Below are positions 8,615 to 16,699 of a stretch of 64,000 bases of DNA, piece after piece (positions within the stretch are counted from its first letter, which is position 1; every line of letters begins with the position of its first letter). The translations under genes were made by a program, and so were the position numbers. Source of the stretch: JBBDIX01 sp050486225 (GTDB lineage Bacteria > Actinomycetota > Nitriliruptoria > Nitriliruptorales > Nitriliruptoraceae). The notes beneath the pieces are model-generated. The model saw only the letters and a list, made by a program, of their open reading frames with translations, had not been told where the DNA came from and searched no databases. The DNA is taken from assembly GCA_050486225.1 (NCBI GenBank), contig JBJHCV010000003.1, forward strand, positions 277,711 through 341,710. Reading direction: 5' to 3'.

Positions 8615-9537
8615 GCGGGCTCGTGCAGGCGCTCGACGAGGTCGACCCGGCACCGTCGGTGGTCACGATCGGCAACTTCGACGGGGTGCATCGAGGCCAT
8701 CGCCTGCTCCTGTCGCGGACGGTCGACGCCGCGATGGACCGTGGCGTGCGATCGGTCGCCGTCACGTTCGATCCCCACCCGGCGACGGTCGTGCGACCCG
8801 ACGCCGTCCCGCCCGCCCTGTGCTCGCTGGAGGAGCGCTGTCGACTGCTCACGGACGCCGGCGTGGACCTCGTCGCCATCGTGCGCTTCGACGAGCAGCT
8901 GTCACTGCTCACGCCCGCGGCGTTCGTCGAGGCCGTCCTGGTCGACCGGTTGCGTGCCGGCCGGGTGATCGTCGGCTCCAACTTCCGGTTCGGGCACCGG
9001 GCCGCCGGCGACGTCGTCACGCTCGTCGAACTCGGGGAACTGCACGGGTTCGACGTGGAGGCGGTCGCCGTCCGGCGGGACGACGGCAGGCCCATCTCGT
9101 CGAGTGTCATCCGCGAGGCCCTGCTCGCCGGCGACGTGTCCGTGGCCGCAGCGGCCCTCGGCCGGTTGCCCCGACTCGTCGGGGAGGTCGTCGCAGGCGA
9201 CGGGCGGGGTCGCACGATCGGCGTGCCGACGGCGAACCTTGCGATCCCCGACGGCCTCGTCGTGCCTGCCCGCGGTGTCTACGTGGCGCTCGCGATCGTG
9301 GACGACGTGGCGCTGCCTGCGGTGGTGAACGTCGGGGTCCGACCCACGGTGACCGAGGGCGTCGAGCAGACGGTGGAGGTGCACGTCATCGATCGTGACC
9401 TCGACCTGTACGGCCGCATGCTCTCGGTGGACCTCGTCGACCGGATCCGTGGCGAGCAGCGCTTCGCCTCGGTGGACGAACTCGTGACCTCGATCCGGGC
9501 GGACATCGACGTCGCGAGACAGCGACTGGCCGGCTGA
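8611..9537 (+). CDS. ribF: Bifunctional riboflavin kinase/FMN adenylyltransferase
   Basis: RibF makes FMN and then FAD from riboflavin. The N-terminal nucleotidyltransferase half has TIGNFDGVHRGHR and SSSVIREALLAGDV; the C-terminal kinase half has GRTIGVPTANL and NVGVRPTV, followed by the E of the EVHVID segment. At 308 residues it is a standard two-domain enzyme. GTG 8611 is chosen because GGAGG sits 7 nt upstream and gives the GTGA overlap with truB. FAD from RibF would serve the flavin-dependent ThyX further along the window. Confidence 0.95.
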   Translation: MSGLVQALDEVDPAPSVVTIGNFDGVHRGHRLLLSRTVDAAMDRGVRSVAVTFDPHPATVVRPDAVPPALCSLEERCRLLTDAGVDLVAIVRFDEQLSLLTPAAFVEAVLVDRLRAGRVIVGSNFRFGHRAAGDVVTLVELGELHGFDVEAVAVRRDDGRPISSSVIREALLAGDVSVAAAALGRLPRLVGEVVAGDGRGRTIGVPTANLAIPDGLVVPARGVYVALAIVDDVALPAVVNVGVRPTVTEGVEQTVEVHVIDRDLDLYGRMLSVDLVDRIRGEQRFASVDELVTSIRADIDVARQRLAG

Positions 9538-9881
9538 CTTCAGGCGTTGGGGGCACACGGTCGCGCGTTCGCCGGTCGAGTGTCGGCTTGCCGTCGCCCG
9601 GCCCCTGTGTCACACTCCTCCGGTCGACCCGAGTGGGTCGGCGTCACCGTGCCCGTTCGGGCGTCGGGGCCCGGCAGGTCGCACGCAGCCCAGCGCTGTT
9701 CGACCGCCGTCGCCGCACACGTTGCCAGCAGACGCCGGCCGACGTGGGTCGCGATCGGTGTGTGCGATCGATGCCACCACGCGCATCGTGGGCGTGGAGG
9801 ATCGACGGCCCCCGGCGGTGGGAGTGACGACCACTCTCGCTGGCCCGGCGCGGCAGGGACCGACCACGACAGGAACAGGCC
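9538..9881. other. Long leader region before rpsO
   Basis: These 344 bases hold no gene. They contain a promoter-like pair (9588-9616) and, just after the predicted transcription start, a hairpin at 9625-9640 where CGACCC pairs with GGGTCG. The transcript would then have about 260 nt of leader before the TTG start. Long structured leaders before rpsO often mediate feedback control by S15. Whether that applies here is inference. Confidence 0.45.
9588..9616 (+). promoter_or_regulatory. Candidate promoter of rpsO
   Basis: TTGCCG (9588-9593), a 17-nt spacer and CACACT (9611-9616) form a sigma-A-like pair. The -35 is close to consensus; the -10 matches at three of six positions and is preceded by TGT. 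Position and spacing fit; strength is uncertain. Confidence 0.4.
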
Positions 9882-10154
9882 TTGGTCACCACACTTCCCA
9901 GTGACAAGCAGGCGATCATCGAGCAGTTCGCGCGTGAGCCGGGAGACACCGGCTCGCCCGAGGTGCAGATCGCACTCGTGACGCAGCGGATCACGCACCT
10001 CACCGAGCACCTCAAGGAGCACCACGGCGATCACCACTCGCGCCGAGGACTGCTGATGCTGGTGGGACGTCGACGTCGACTGCTCAACTACCTGCGAGAC
10101 AAGGACGTCGACCGCTATCGCTCGCTCATCCAGGAGCTCGGTCTGCGTCGGTGA
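9882..10154 (+). CDS. rpsO: 30S ribosomal protein S15
   Basis: S15 (90 residues) binds the central domain of 16S rRNA. The family is clear from the run [32 protein letters not shown] and the basic [14 protein letters not shown] start is used: AGGA lies 7 nt before it and the family N terminus is matched, with no ATG or GTG nearby. It is followed by a strong hairpin and then pnp, the usual rpsO-pnp pairing. Confidence 0.96.
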   Translation: MVTTLPSDKQAIIEQFAREPGDTGSPEVQIALVTQRITHLTEHLKEHHGDHHSRRGLLMLVGRRRRLLNYLRDKDVDRYRSLIQELGLRR

Positions 10155-10165
10155 GCACGAACCAG

Positions 10166-10195
10166 AGGGTCGGGACCACACCGGGTGCCGACCCT
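10166..10195 (+). terminator. Hairpin between rpsO and pnp
   Basis: AGGGTCGG (10166-10173) pairs perfectly with CCGACCCT (10188-10195) around a 14-nt loop, 11 nt after the rpsO stop. The following sequence is only mildly T-containing. It may be an attenuator or the double-stranded processing site often found between rpsO and pnp. Confidence 0.55.
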
Positions 10196-10399
10196 CGAAC
10201 TTGTCGGTGACCTTCACCGGCACGGGACGGCGATCTGCGTGCAGCGTCGGTCGTCAGTGGAGACGCCTCGAACGTCCGCACCTCGGACACGAGTCGAGAC
10301 GCCCTCACTGATGCGCCGACCGCGCAGGTCGCCTCCGACACGGTCCGCGTCGCGCGGACACCCCGCATCGTGCGGGGACGAGACACAAGGAGGCCCAAC

Positions 10400-12925
10400 G
10401 TGGGCAAGCTCGGGATCCACGAGCACGCCGTCGAGATCGACGGCAAGACCATCACCTTCGAGGCCGGCACGCTCGCCGCACAGGCAGGCGGCGCCGTTGT
10501 CATCAGCCTCGGTGACACCAAGGTGCTGTCGACGACGACCGCATCGAAGCAGGCGAAGGACTTCCTGCCCTTCTTCCCCCTGACCATCGAGGTCGAGGAG
10601 CGGATGTACGCCAACGGCCGGATCCCCGGGTCGTTCTTCAAGCGTGAGGGACGTCCGTCGGAGAACGCCATCCTGGTGTGTCGGCTGACCGACCGTCCGC
10701 TGCGCCCGACCTTCGCCGAGGGTCTGCGCAACGAGGTGCAGGTCGTCAACACCATCATCCAGACCACCCAGCACGACCCGTACGACGTCGTCGCGATGAA
10801 CGGGTCGTCGTTGTCGACCATGCTCTCGGGCATCCCGTTCGCCGGCCCGGTCGCCGCCGTCCGTTACGCGATGCTGCGTGACGGGTCGTGGGTCGCCTTC
10901 CCGTCCTTCGAGGAGCTCGAGGAGGAGGCCGTGTTCAACATGGTCATCTCCGGGCGTGTCGAGGACGACGGTGAGGTCGCGATCCTCATGATCGAGGCCG
11001 AGGCGACACCGGACGCCTGGATCAAGGTCGACATGGGGGCTCCCGCCCCCACCGAGCAGGTCGTCGGCGAGGCCATCGAACTGGTGAAGCCGATCATCCG
11101 CCAGCTGTGCGAGGCGCAACAGGACTTCGTCGACCGGGTGGGCGTGCGTGACGCCGGTACCTACCCGCTGTTCCCGGACCACTCGGACGAGGTCTTCGAC
11201 GCGGTGTTCGGCCACGTCAGCAGCCGTGTCGAGGACGTGTACCGCCGCAAGGACCTTGGCAAGGAGGGCAAGGACGAGGCGCTCGCCGAGATCCGCACGG
11301 ACGCCGTCGCCCACGTCGTGGCCACCCCGCCGATCGATGCCGACGAGGCCGAGCTCTCCAAGCAGGCCGGAGAGGCCTTCCGCACCACGGAGAAGAAGGT
11401 CGTGCGTCGGCTCATCGTCGACGAGGGCTACCGCGTCGACGGCCGTTCGACCACCGAACTGCGTGAGGTCACCGCCGAGGTCGGCGTGCTGCCGATGACA
11501 CACGGATCCGCCCTGTTCCAGCGCGGTGAGACCCAGGTCATGTCGGTGCTCTCGCTCGGCACGACCCGTGAGGGTCAGCGTCTCGACACCCTCGACCCGC
11601 AGGACGAGAAGCTGTTCCTGCACCACTACAACATGCCGCCGTACTCGACCGGGGAGGCCGGACGTGTCGGCAGCCCGAAGCGTCGGGAGATCGGCCACGG
11701 AGCACTCGCCGAGCGCGCCCTCATCCCGGTCCTTCCCGACCAGGAGGGGTGGCCGTACGCCATGCGCGTCGTCTCCGACGTGCTCAGCTCGAACGGGTCG
11801 ACCTCGATGGGCTCGGTCTGCGCGAGTTCGATGGCGCTGATGGACGGCGGTGTGCCGGTCCACGCCGCGGTGGCGGGCATCGCGATGGGGCTCGTGTTCG
11901 AGAACGGCAAGTACACGACCCTGACCGACATCCAGGGTGTCGAGGACTTCTTCGGCGACATGGACTTCAAGGTCGCCGGGCCGGAGAACTTCATCACGGC
12001 CCTGCAGCTCGACACGAAGCTCGCCGGGATCCCCGCACAGGTGCTCCAGGACGCACTGCTCCAGGCACGCGACGCGCGCCTGGAGATCCTCCGCGTCATG
12101 AACGAGGCGATCTCCGAGCCGCGTGACGAGGTTGCGGAGACCGCGCCGCGTGTGGAGATCGTGCACATCGCCCAGGACAAGATCGGTGCGGTCATCGGAC
12201 CGCGCGGTGCGATCATCAAGGAGCTGGTGGAGGTCACCGGCGCCCAGATCGACGTCGACGAGGAGGCCGGTCGCGGGGTCGTCAAGATCTACGCGAACTC
12301 CCGCGCCGTGGCGCAGGACGCGCTCGACCGCATCAATGCGATCGCCAACCCGCAGCTGCCCGAGAAGGGTGAGCGCTACCACGCGACCGTCGTGAAGACG
12401 GTCGACTTCGGTGCGTTCGTGAACCTCACGCCCGGCACCGACGGGCTGCTGCACATCTCGGAGCTGTCCAAGATCGTGGGCAAGCGCCTCGACCATGCCG
12501 AGGAGGCCGTCAACGTCGGCGACCAGGTCCTCGTCGAGGTCAAGGACGTGCTCGACGGTGGACGCAAGTTCAAGCTCGAGTACGTCGGCGAGCAGGCCGA
12601 GCGCCAGGGCGACGACCGCGGTGGCGACCGTGGTGACCGCGACGGCGGTGGCGATCGTGGCGGTGACCGGGAGCGCGGCGACCGTGGACGTGCTCGCGGC
12701 GGCGACCGTGGCGGTGACCGTGACCGTGGTGGCGACCGTGACCGTGACCGGGGCGGTGACCGCGAGCGCGGCGGCCGTGATCGTGCGCGCGGTGGCGATC
12801 GGGCACGTTCGGGCGACGACGCACCGGCGGACCGTGGTGGCGACCGCGATGGCGGAGGCGACCGCGGAGGCCGCAGCGACCAGCCGCGCACCCGCACCCG
12901 CAGCCGCAGTCGCGAGCGCGACTGA
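10400..12925 (+). CDS. pnp: Polyribonucleotide nucleotidyltransferase with long Arg/Gly/Asp tail
   Basis: PNPase degrades RNA 3' to 5' phosphorolytically, and in Actinomycetota can also add 3' tails. The 841 residues comprise two RNase PH domains with a helical linker, a KH domain (VIGPRGAIIKELVEVTGAQIDV) and an S1 domain (VKTVDFGAFVNLTPGTDGLLHISEL). The last 108 residues (about 734-841) are low-complexity Arg, Gly and Asp with GGDR and DRGG words, ending in an Arg/Ser/Thr run. The GTG start follows AAGGAGG (10388-10394) with good spacing. The M16 peptidase follows after 3 nt. Confidence 0.96.
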   Translation: MGKLGIHEHAVEIDGKTITFEAGTLAAQAGGAVVISLGDTKVLSTTTASKQAKDFLPFFPLTIEVEERMYANGRIPGSFFKREGRPSENAILVCRLTDRPLRPTFAEGLRNEVQVVNTIIQTTQHDPYDVVAMNGSSLSTMLSGIPFAGPVAAVRYAMLRDGSWVAFPSFEELEEEAVFNMVISGRVEDDGEVAILMIEAEATPDAWIKVDMGAPAPTEQVVGEAIELVKPIIRQLCEAQQDFVDRVGVRDAGTYPLFPDHSDEVFDAVFGHVSSRVEDVYRRKDLGKEGKDEALAEIRTDAVAHVVATPPIDADEAELSKQAGEAFRTTEKKVVRRLIVDEGYRVDGRSTTELREVTAEVGVLPMTHGSALFQRGETQVMSVLSLGTTREGQRLDTLDPQDEKLFLHHYNMPPYSTGEAGRVGSPKRREIGHGALAERALIPVLPDQEGWPYAMRVVSDVLSSNGSTSMGSVCASSMALMDGGVPVHAAVAGIAMGLVFENGKYTTLTDIQGVEDFFGDMDFKVAGPENFITALQLDTKLAGIPAQVLQDALLQARDARLEILRVMNEAISEPRDEVAETAPRVEIVHIAQDKIGAVIGPRGAIIKELVEVTGAQIDVDEEAGRGVVKIYANSRAVAQDALDRINAIANPQLPEKGERYHATVVKTVDFGAFVNLTPGTDGLLHISELSKIVGKRLDHAEEAVNVGDQVLVEVKDVLDGGRKFKLEYVGEQAERQGDDRGGDRGDRDGGGDRGGDRERGDRGRARGGDRGGDRDRGGDRDRDRGGDRERGGRDRARGGDRARSGDDAPADRGGDRDGGGDRGGRSDQPRTRTRSRSRERD
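12599..12922 (+). repeat. Degenerate repeat encoding the Arg/Gly/Asp tail of PNPase
   Basis: Short words such as ggcgaccgtggcggtgac recur imperfectly across this stretch, encoding GGDRGGDR-type residues. The composition keeps the reverse strand open too, but no start, binding site or family match supports an antisense gene. Confidence 0.75.
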
Positions 12926-12928
12926 GCG

Positions 12929-14194
12929 GTGCCACACGAACTGACGACGCTGCCGTCCGGCGTGACCGTCGTCACCGAGGCGATGCCCTCGGTGCGGTCG
13001 GTCTCGCTGGGGCTGTGGATCGCGGTCGGATCGCGTGACGAGGAGCCCGGACAGGCAGGGTGCTCACACTTCCTGGAGCATCTCCTGTTCAAGGGCACCT
13101 CGCGTCGCAGTGCGCGCGACATCGCCGAGGCGCTCGACGCCGTCGGCGGTGAGATGAACGCGTTCACCGCCAAGGAGCACACGTGCTTCCACGCGCGTGT
13201 GCTCGACACCGACCTGCCGCTGGCGTTCGACGTGCTCGCCGACATGGTCGTCGATGCCCGCAACGACCCTGACGACGTCGAGGCCGAGCGGCAGGTGGTG
13301 CTGTCGGAGATCGACATCCACCACGACACGCCCGACGACCTCGTGCACTCGGAGTTCGCCGAGGCCGTGCTGGTGGGCCACCCGCTCGCCGCAGAGACCC
13401 TGGGCACCGTCGAGTCGGTGACGGCTCTGACCCGCGACACGATCCACGACTTCTACCTCGAGCACTATCGACCCGGGAACCTGGTCGTCGCTGCCGCGGG
13501 CAACGTGTCTCACGAGCAGGTCGTGCGACTCGCCGACGAACACCTGGGTGACCTCGGTCGTCCCGGGCGCAGCCGTCACGATCGCACGGTGCCCGAACGA
13601 TTCGGCGAGCACGAGGTGCGGCTCCGGCAGCGTCCCACCGAGCAGGCCCACATCGTGCTCGGAACGCCCGGACTGCCCCAGTTCGACGACGACCGGTGGC
13701 CGATGCGGGTACTCGACGTCCTGCTGGGCGGCGGCATGTCGTCGCGCCTCTTCCAGGAGATCCGGGAGCGACGGGGCCTGGCCTACACCACCTACAGCTA
13801 CGCCGCCTCGTACTCGGACGCCGGTCTGTTCGGCACCTACGTGGGCACCGCACCCGGGCGGGTCGAGGAGGTCCTGGCGCTGTTGCGTCACGAGATCGAC
13901 CGGGTCGTCGACGACGTCACGGTCAGCGAGGTGGACCGTGCCAGGGGTGCCCTGAAGGGCCAGACGGTGCTGTCGCTCGAGGACTCGATGTCGCGGATGG
14001 CCCGCATCGGTCGTCAGGTGAGTGCCGGTCACTCCGTCGTGACCGTCGACGAGGCCCTGGAGGCGGTCGCCGGGGTCGACGTGGACGCGGTCCGCCGCGT
14101 CGGAGGGCTGCTGCTCGGCCGTCCCCGCGACCTCGCCATCGTCGGTCCGTTCGCGCCCGAGGACCGAGACCGCTTCACTGCCACGGTGCACTGA
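12929..14194 (+). CDS. M16 family zinc peptidase (PepR/YmxG-like)
   Basis: A 421-residue M16 metallopeptidase. The inverted zinc motif HxxEH is seen as HFLEH (residues 47-51), and a downstream Glu in the VLSEI segment supplies the third ligand. The C-terminal half has the usual GGGMSSRLFQEIRERRGLAY motif. It occupies the place of the processing-protease gene found after pnp in Mycobacterium. Its substrate is unknown. It starts with GTG only 3 nt after pnp and is probably co-transcribed with it. Confidence 0.93.
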   Translation: MPHELTTLPSGVTVVTEAMPSVRSVSLGLWIAVGSRDEEPGQAGCSHFLEHLLFKGTSRRSARDIAEALDAVGGEMNAFTAKEHTCFHARVLDTDLPLAFDVLADMVVDARNDPDDVEAERQVVLSEIDIHHDTPDDLVHSEFAEAVLVGHPLAAETLGTVESVTALTRDTIHDFYLEHYRPGNLVVAAAGNVSHEQVVRLADEHLGDLGRPGRSRHDRTVPERFGEHEVRLRQRPTEQAHIVLGTPGLPQFDDDRWPMRVLDVLLGGGMSSRLFQEIRERRGLAYTTYSYAASYSDAGLFGTYVGTAPGRVEEVLALLRHEIDRVVDDVTVSEVDRARGALKGQTVLSLEDSMSRMARIGRQVSAGHSVVTVDEALEAVAGVDVDAVRRVGGLLLGRPRDLAIVGPFAPEDRDRFTATVH

Positions 14195-14232
14195 CCGCTG
14201 CAGGGCGGTACCCGTCGGAGAGGGGCGAGAGC

Positions 14233-15027
14233 GTGACCACCAGGGTGGGGGTCGTCGGCGCGACCGGTCGCATGGGTGCCGAGGTCTGCCGCGCGGTCGA
14301 CGCGGCGGAGGACCTCGATCTCGTCGCGGCAGTCGGGCGCTCGGATGCCGGCCGGCCGCTCTCCGAACTCGTGGGTGCCGGCGCCGGACTCACCGTCGCC
14401 GACGGGCTCGACGCGCTGGTCGACGCGGGGGTCGACGTCGCCGTTGAACTGACGGGGCCCGACGCGGGGGGTGAGAACCTGAGGGGACTGCTCGAACGCG
14501 GCATCCACGCCGTGGTCGGCACCTCTGGGATCAGCGCCTCGGATCTCGAACGTGCGACGGCGTTGGCCGCCCGTGGGCCGGCGCGTGCCCTGGTCGCTCC
14601 GAACTTCGCGATCGGTGCCGTGCTCATGATGCAGTTCGCGGCACGAGCCTCGCGTCACCTGCCGGACGTGGAGATCGTCGAACTCCACCACGACCGCAAG
14701 CGTGACGCCCCGTCGGGCACGGCCCTGCGCACGGCCGACCTCGTGGCCGACGCGCGGGGTGCCGTGGGTGCTCCGGTCGCCGGTGACGAGGCGCATCCCG
14801 GGGCGCGGGGAACGACCCACCGGGACGTGCCGATCCACAGTGTCCGTCTGCCGGGACTCGTCGCCCACCAGGTCGTCCTGCTGGGTGGGACCGGCCAGAC
14901 CCTGTCGATCCGACACGACTCGATCGATCGCTCGTCGTTCATGCCGGGGGTGCTGCTCGCCTGTCGGCGCGTCGCGAGCCTCGACGGCCTGGTGGTCGGC
15001 CTCGAACACGTGCTGGACCTCGACTGA
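14233..15027 (+). CDS. dapB: 4-hydroxy-tetrahydrodipicolinate reductase
   Basis: DapB catalyses the NAD(P)H-dependent reduction after DapA in diaminopimelate and lysine synthesis. The Rossmann motif VGVVGATGRMG is at residues 5-15 and the substrate motif ELHHDRKRDAPSGTA is in the middle. The 264 residues span the two-domain family. The GTG start follows a GGAGAGGGGCGAG tract. It is 38 nt after the M16 peptidase. The partner dapA lies 6.6 kb downstream and dapF at 41 kb, so three steps of the pathway are in the window. Confidence 0.95.
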   Translation: MTTRVGVVGATGRMGAEVCRAVDAAEDLDLVAAVGRSDAGRPLSELVGAGAGLTVADGLDALVDAGVDVAVELTGPDAGGENLRGLLERGIHAVVGTSGISASDLERATALAARGPARALVAPNFAIGAVLMMQFAARASRHLPDVEIVELHHDRKRDAPSGTALRTADLVADARGAVGAPVAGDEAHPGARGTTHRDVPIHSVRLPGLVAHQVVLLGGTGQTLSIRHDSIDRSSFMPGVLLACRRVASLDGLVVGLEHVLDLD

Positions 15028-15049
15028 CCGCTGCGACCTGAGGTGTGTG

Positions 15050-16699
15050 GTGACCGACGAAGACCGCTACGCGGAGGCGCTGCGACGCTTCTCCGGCGAC
15101 CTGCGCATGGCGCGCCAGGTCTTCGACTCGATGGTGCAGCGTGAGGTCGCGGTCCAGCCGATCCACTGGCAGCTGTTCCTCCGGGCGCACCTGGACGGAC
15201 GAGACGTCGCAGGGGCCCGAACGGTCCTGAACCAGATGGTCGAGTCCGGGGTCGAACCACCGGCTGAGATCCGATGGGAACTCGCCCTGGCCGCCGGCCG
15301 TGCGGGACAGACTGCCGAGGCCCTCGCCCTGCTCGAGGCACTGCACGCGGATGGCCTGCAGCCCCCGGAGCGGTACGCACCGGCCGTGCTGTCGATCTAC
15401 GTGGCGTCCGGCCGGTTCCCCGCGGCGCGCGCCGTGCTGCGCACCATGGTCGCCACTGGTCAGGCGCCCAGTGCCGAGGAGGCCGAACGGCTGCTCGAGG
15501 ACTGCCTGTCCCGACGCGCCATTCGCGACACGCTCATGGTGGTCGACCTGCTCGCCAGGGTCGGACGGACGCCGGACGATCGTCGCATCGTGGAGCTGGT
15601 CGGGATGATGGCGCGGGCCGGCCACCCCCAGCGCGCCGTCGAACTCGTCGGACAGCTCGAAGCGCACGGCATCGAGGTCCCGGCAGCCGCCCACGAGGAA
15701 CTGCTGTCGGCGCACGCGCGGGCCGGCGACGCGGCGGCCGCTGGCGAGTCACTCGCGCGCCTGCGCGCCGCGGGTGGCGTGCCGTCGAGCTTCCACCACA
15801 ACGCGATGCTGCAGGCACATCTGGCCGCCGACGACCTCGACGGGGCCTGGGACGCGGCGCTGCACCTCGTCGCGGACGGACGCATCCCATCGGGGGAGAA
15901 CCTCGAGTCGCTGATGGACCGCAGCCTCGGCGGCGGGAGACTGCTGGCGGCGAGCGGCGTCGTCGACTGGATGATGATCCTCGGCGTTCCGGTGCCCGCC
16001 GCGAAGGCCGCAGCGGTCCTGTCGGGTCACCTGCGGGCTGGACAGCTCGACACCGTGGTGGCGCTGCTCGACGAGATGCAGGCGCACGGGGTCCCGGTGG
16101 ACCGGCGGGTCGCACGCGAACTCGTCGAGCGCCTCGCGCAGGCCGGGAGGCTCGACGACGCGGCCACCCTGCTCGAACGATTCCGTGCCACCCGGGTCCT
16201 CACGCAGGGACAGCACTTCACCCCGGTGATCGCCGGACTCGTGTCGGCGAAGCGAGTCGGGGACGCGGTCGCGCTCCTCGACCGCATGCTGGCCGAGAAG
16301 GTGGCACCGACCACGGTCGACGCGTCACGCCTCGTCGCGGCCCTCGCGCGCGCCGGGGACCTCACGGCGGCGACTGCACTGCTCGACCGTGTCGCCGACG
16401 CCGGGATCGCCGTCGACGAGCCCACCCACCGCGAACTCCTGTGGGAACACGCCAAGAAGGGCGCGCCCGACCCGGCCCGTCACGTCTACGACCGGATGGT
16501 CGCCATGGGCATCACCCCGGACGAGCGGCACACCAAGGCCCTCGAGTGGGCCTCGGGTTCGGTCCGGCGACGGCTCGAGGGAGACGAGCACCTTCCGGCA
16601 GCGGCGCCCGGCGGTGCCCACCCGCCCGAGGCGTCCGGTCAGTCGGCGGACGATCCGGTCGTCGACGACCTGCCCGATGGTTCGGACGAGACCAGCTGA
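15050..16699 (+). CDS. Pentatricopeptide (PPR)-like repeat protein, 14 tandem repeats
   Basis: The 549-residue protein is almost entirely tandem helical-hairpin repeats. From residue 5 to 494 I count 14 units: 34, 36 and then twelve of exactly 35 residues. Unit lengths and conserved positions match the pentatricopeptide repeat: a hydrophobic residue at 5, AG near 11-12, Ala at 17, LL at 20-21, Met or Leu at 24, Gly at 28 and often Pro at 31. A 55-residue acidic tail follows. There is no signal peptide, so it should be cytoplasmic. PPR proteins typically bind single-stranded RNA and are rare in bacteria. The neighbours, dapB upstream and the pnp cluster, give no direct substrate. GTG 15050 follows GAGG by 6 nt; GTG 15047 is an alternative. 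TPR is less likely because it has a 34-residue period and different signature positions. The 3' end overlaps the convergent ABC gene by 61 bp. Confidence 0.8.
   Translation: MTDEDRYAEALRRFSGDLRMARQVFDSMVQREVAVQPIHWQLFLRAHLDGRDVAGARTVLNQMVESGVEPPAEIRWELALAAGRAGQTAEALALLEALHADGLQPPERYAPAVLSIYVASGRFPAARAVLRTMVATGQAPSAEEAERLLEDCLSRRAIRDTLMVVDLLARVGRTPDDRRIVELVGMMARAGHPQRAVELVGQLEAHGIEVPAAAHEELLSAHARAGDAAAAGESLARLRAAGGVPSSFHHNAMLQAHLAADDLDGAWDAALHLVADGRIPSGENLESLMDRSLGGGRLLAASGVVDWMMILGVPVPAAKAAAVLSGHLRAGQLDTVVALLDEMQAHGVPVDRRVARELVERLAQAGRLDDAATLLERFRATRVLTQGQHFTPVIAGLVSAKRVGDAVALLDRMLAEKVAPTTVDASRLVAALARAGDLTAATALLDRVADAGIAVDEPTHRELLWEHAKKGAPDPARHVYDRMVAMGITPDERHTKALEWASGSVRRRLEGDEHLPAAAPGGAHPPEASGQSADDPVVDDLPDGSDETS
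15062..16531 (+). repeat. Protein-level tandem repeat of 35 residues (14 units)
   Basis: Units start at residues 5, 39, 75, 110, 145, 180, 215, 250, 285, 320, 355, 390, 425 and 460 of the encoded protein. The DNA copies have diverged strongly, so the array is old; it is not a recent nucleotide-level expansion. Confidence 0.8.

Noticed and set aside
10214..12937. Long open frame antisense to pnp
   Set aside because: High G+C keeps antisense frames open; the translation is low-complexity Val/Asp/His/Arg with no family motif and no ribosome binding site, while pnp is certain on the other strand.
15050..16699. TPR or Sel1 protein instead of PPR
   Set aside because: Unit length is 35 in twelve of fourteen repeats and Gly28/Pro31 follow PPR; TPR has 34 with different W/Y/A positions, and Sel1 has 36-38 residues.
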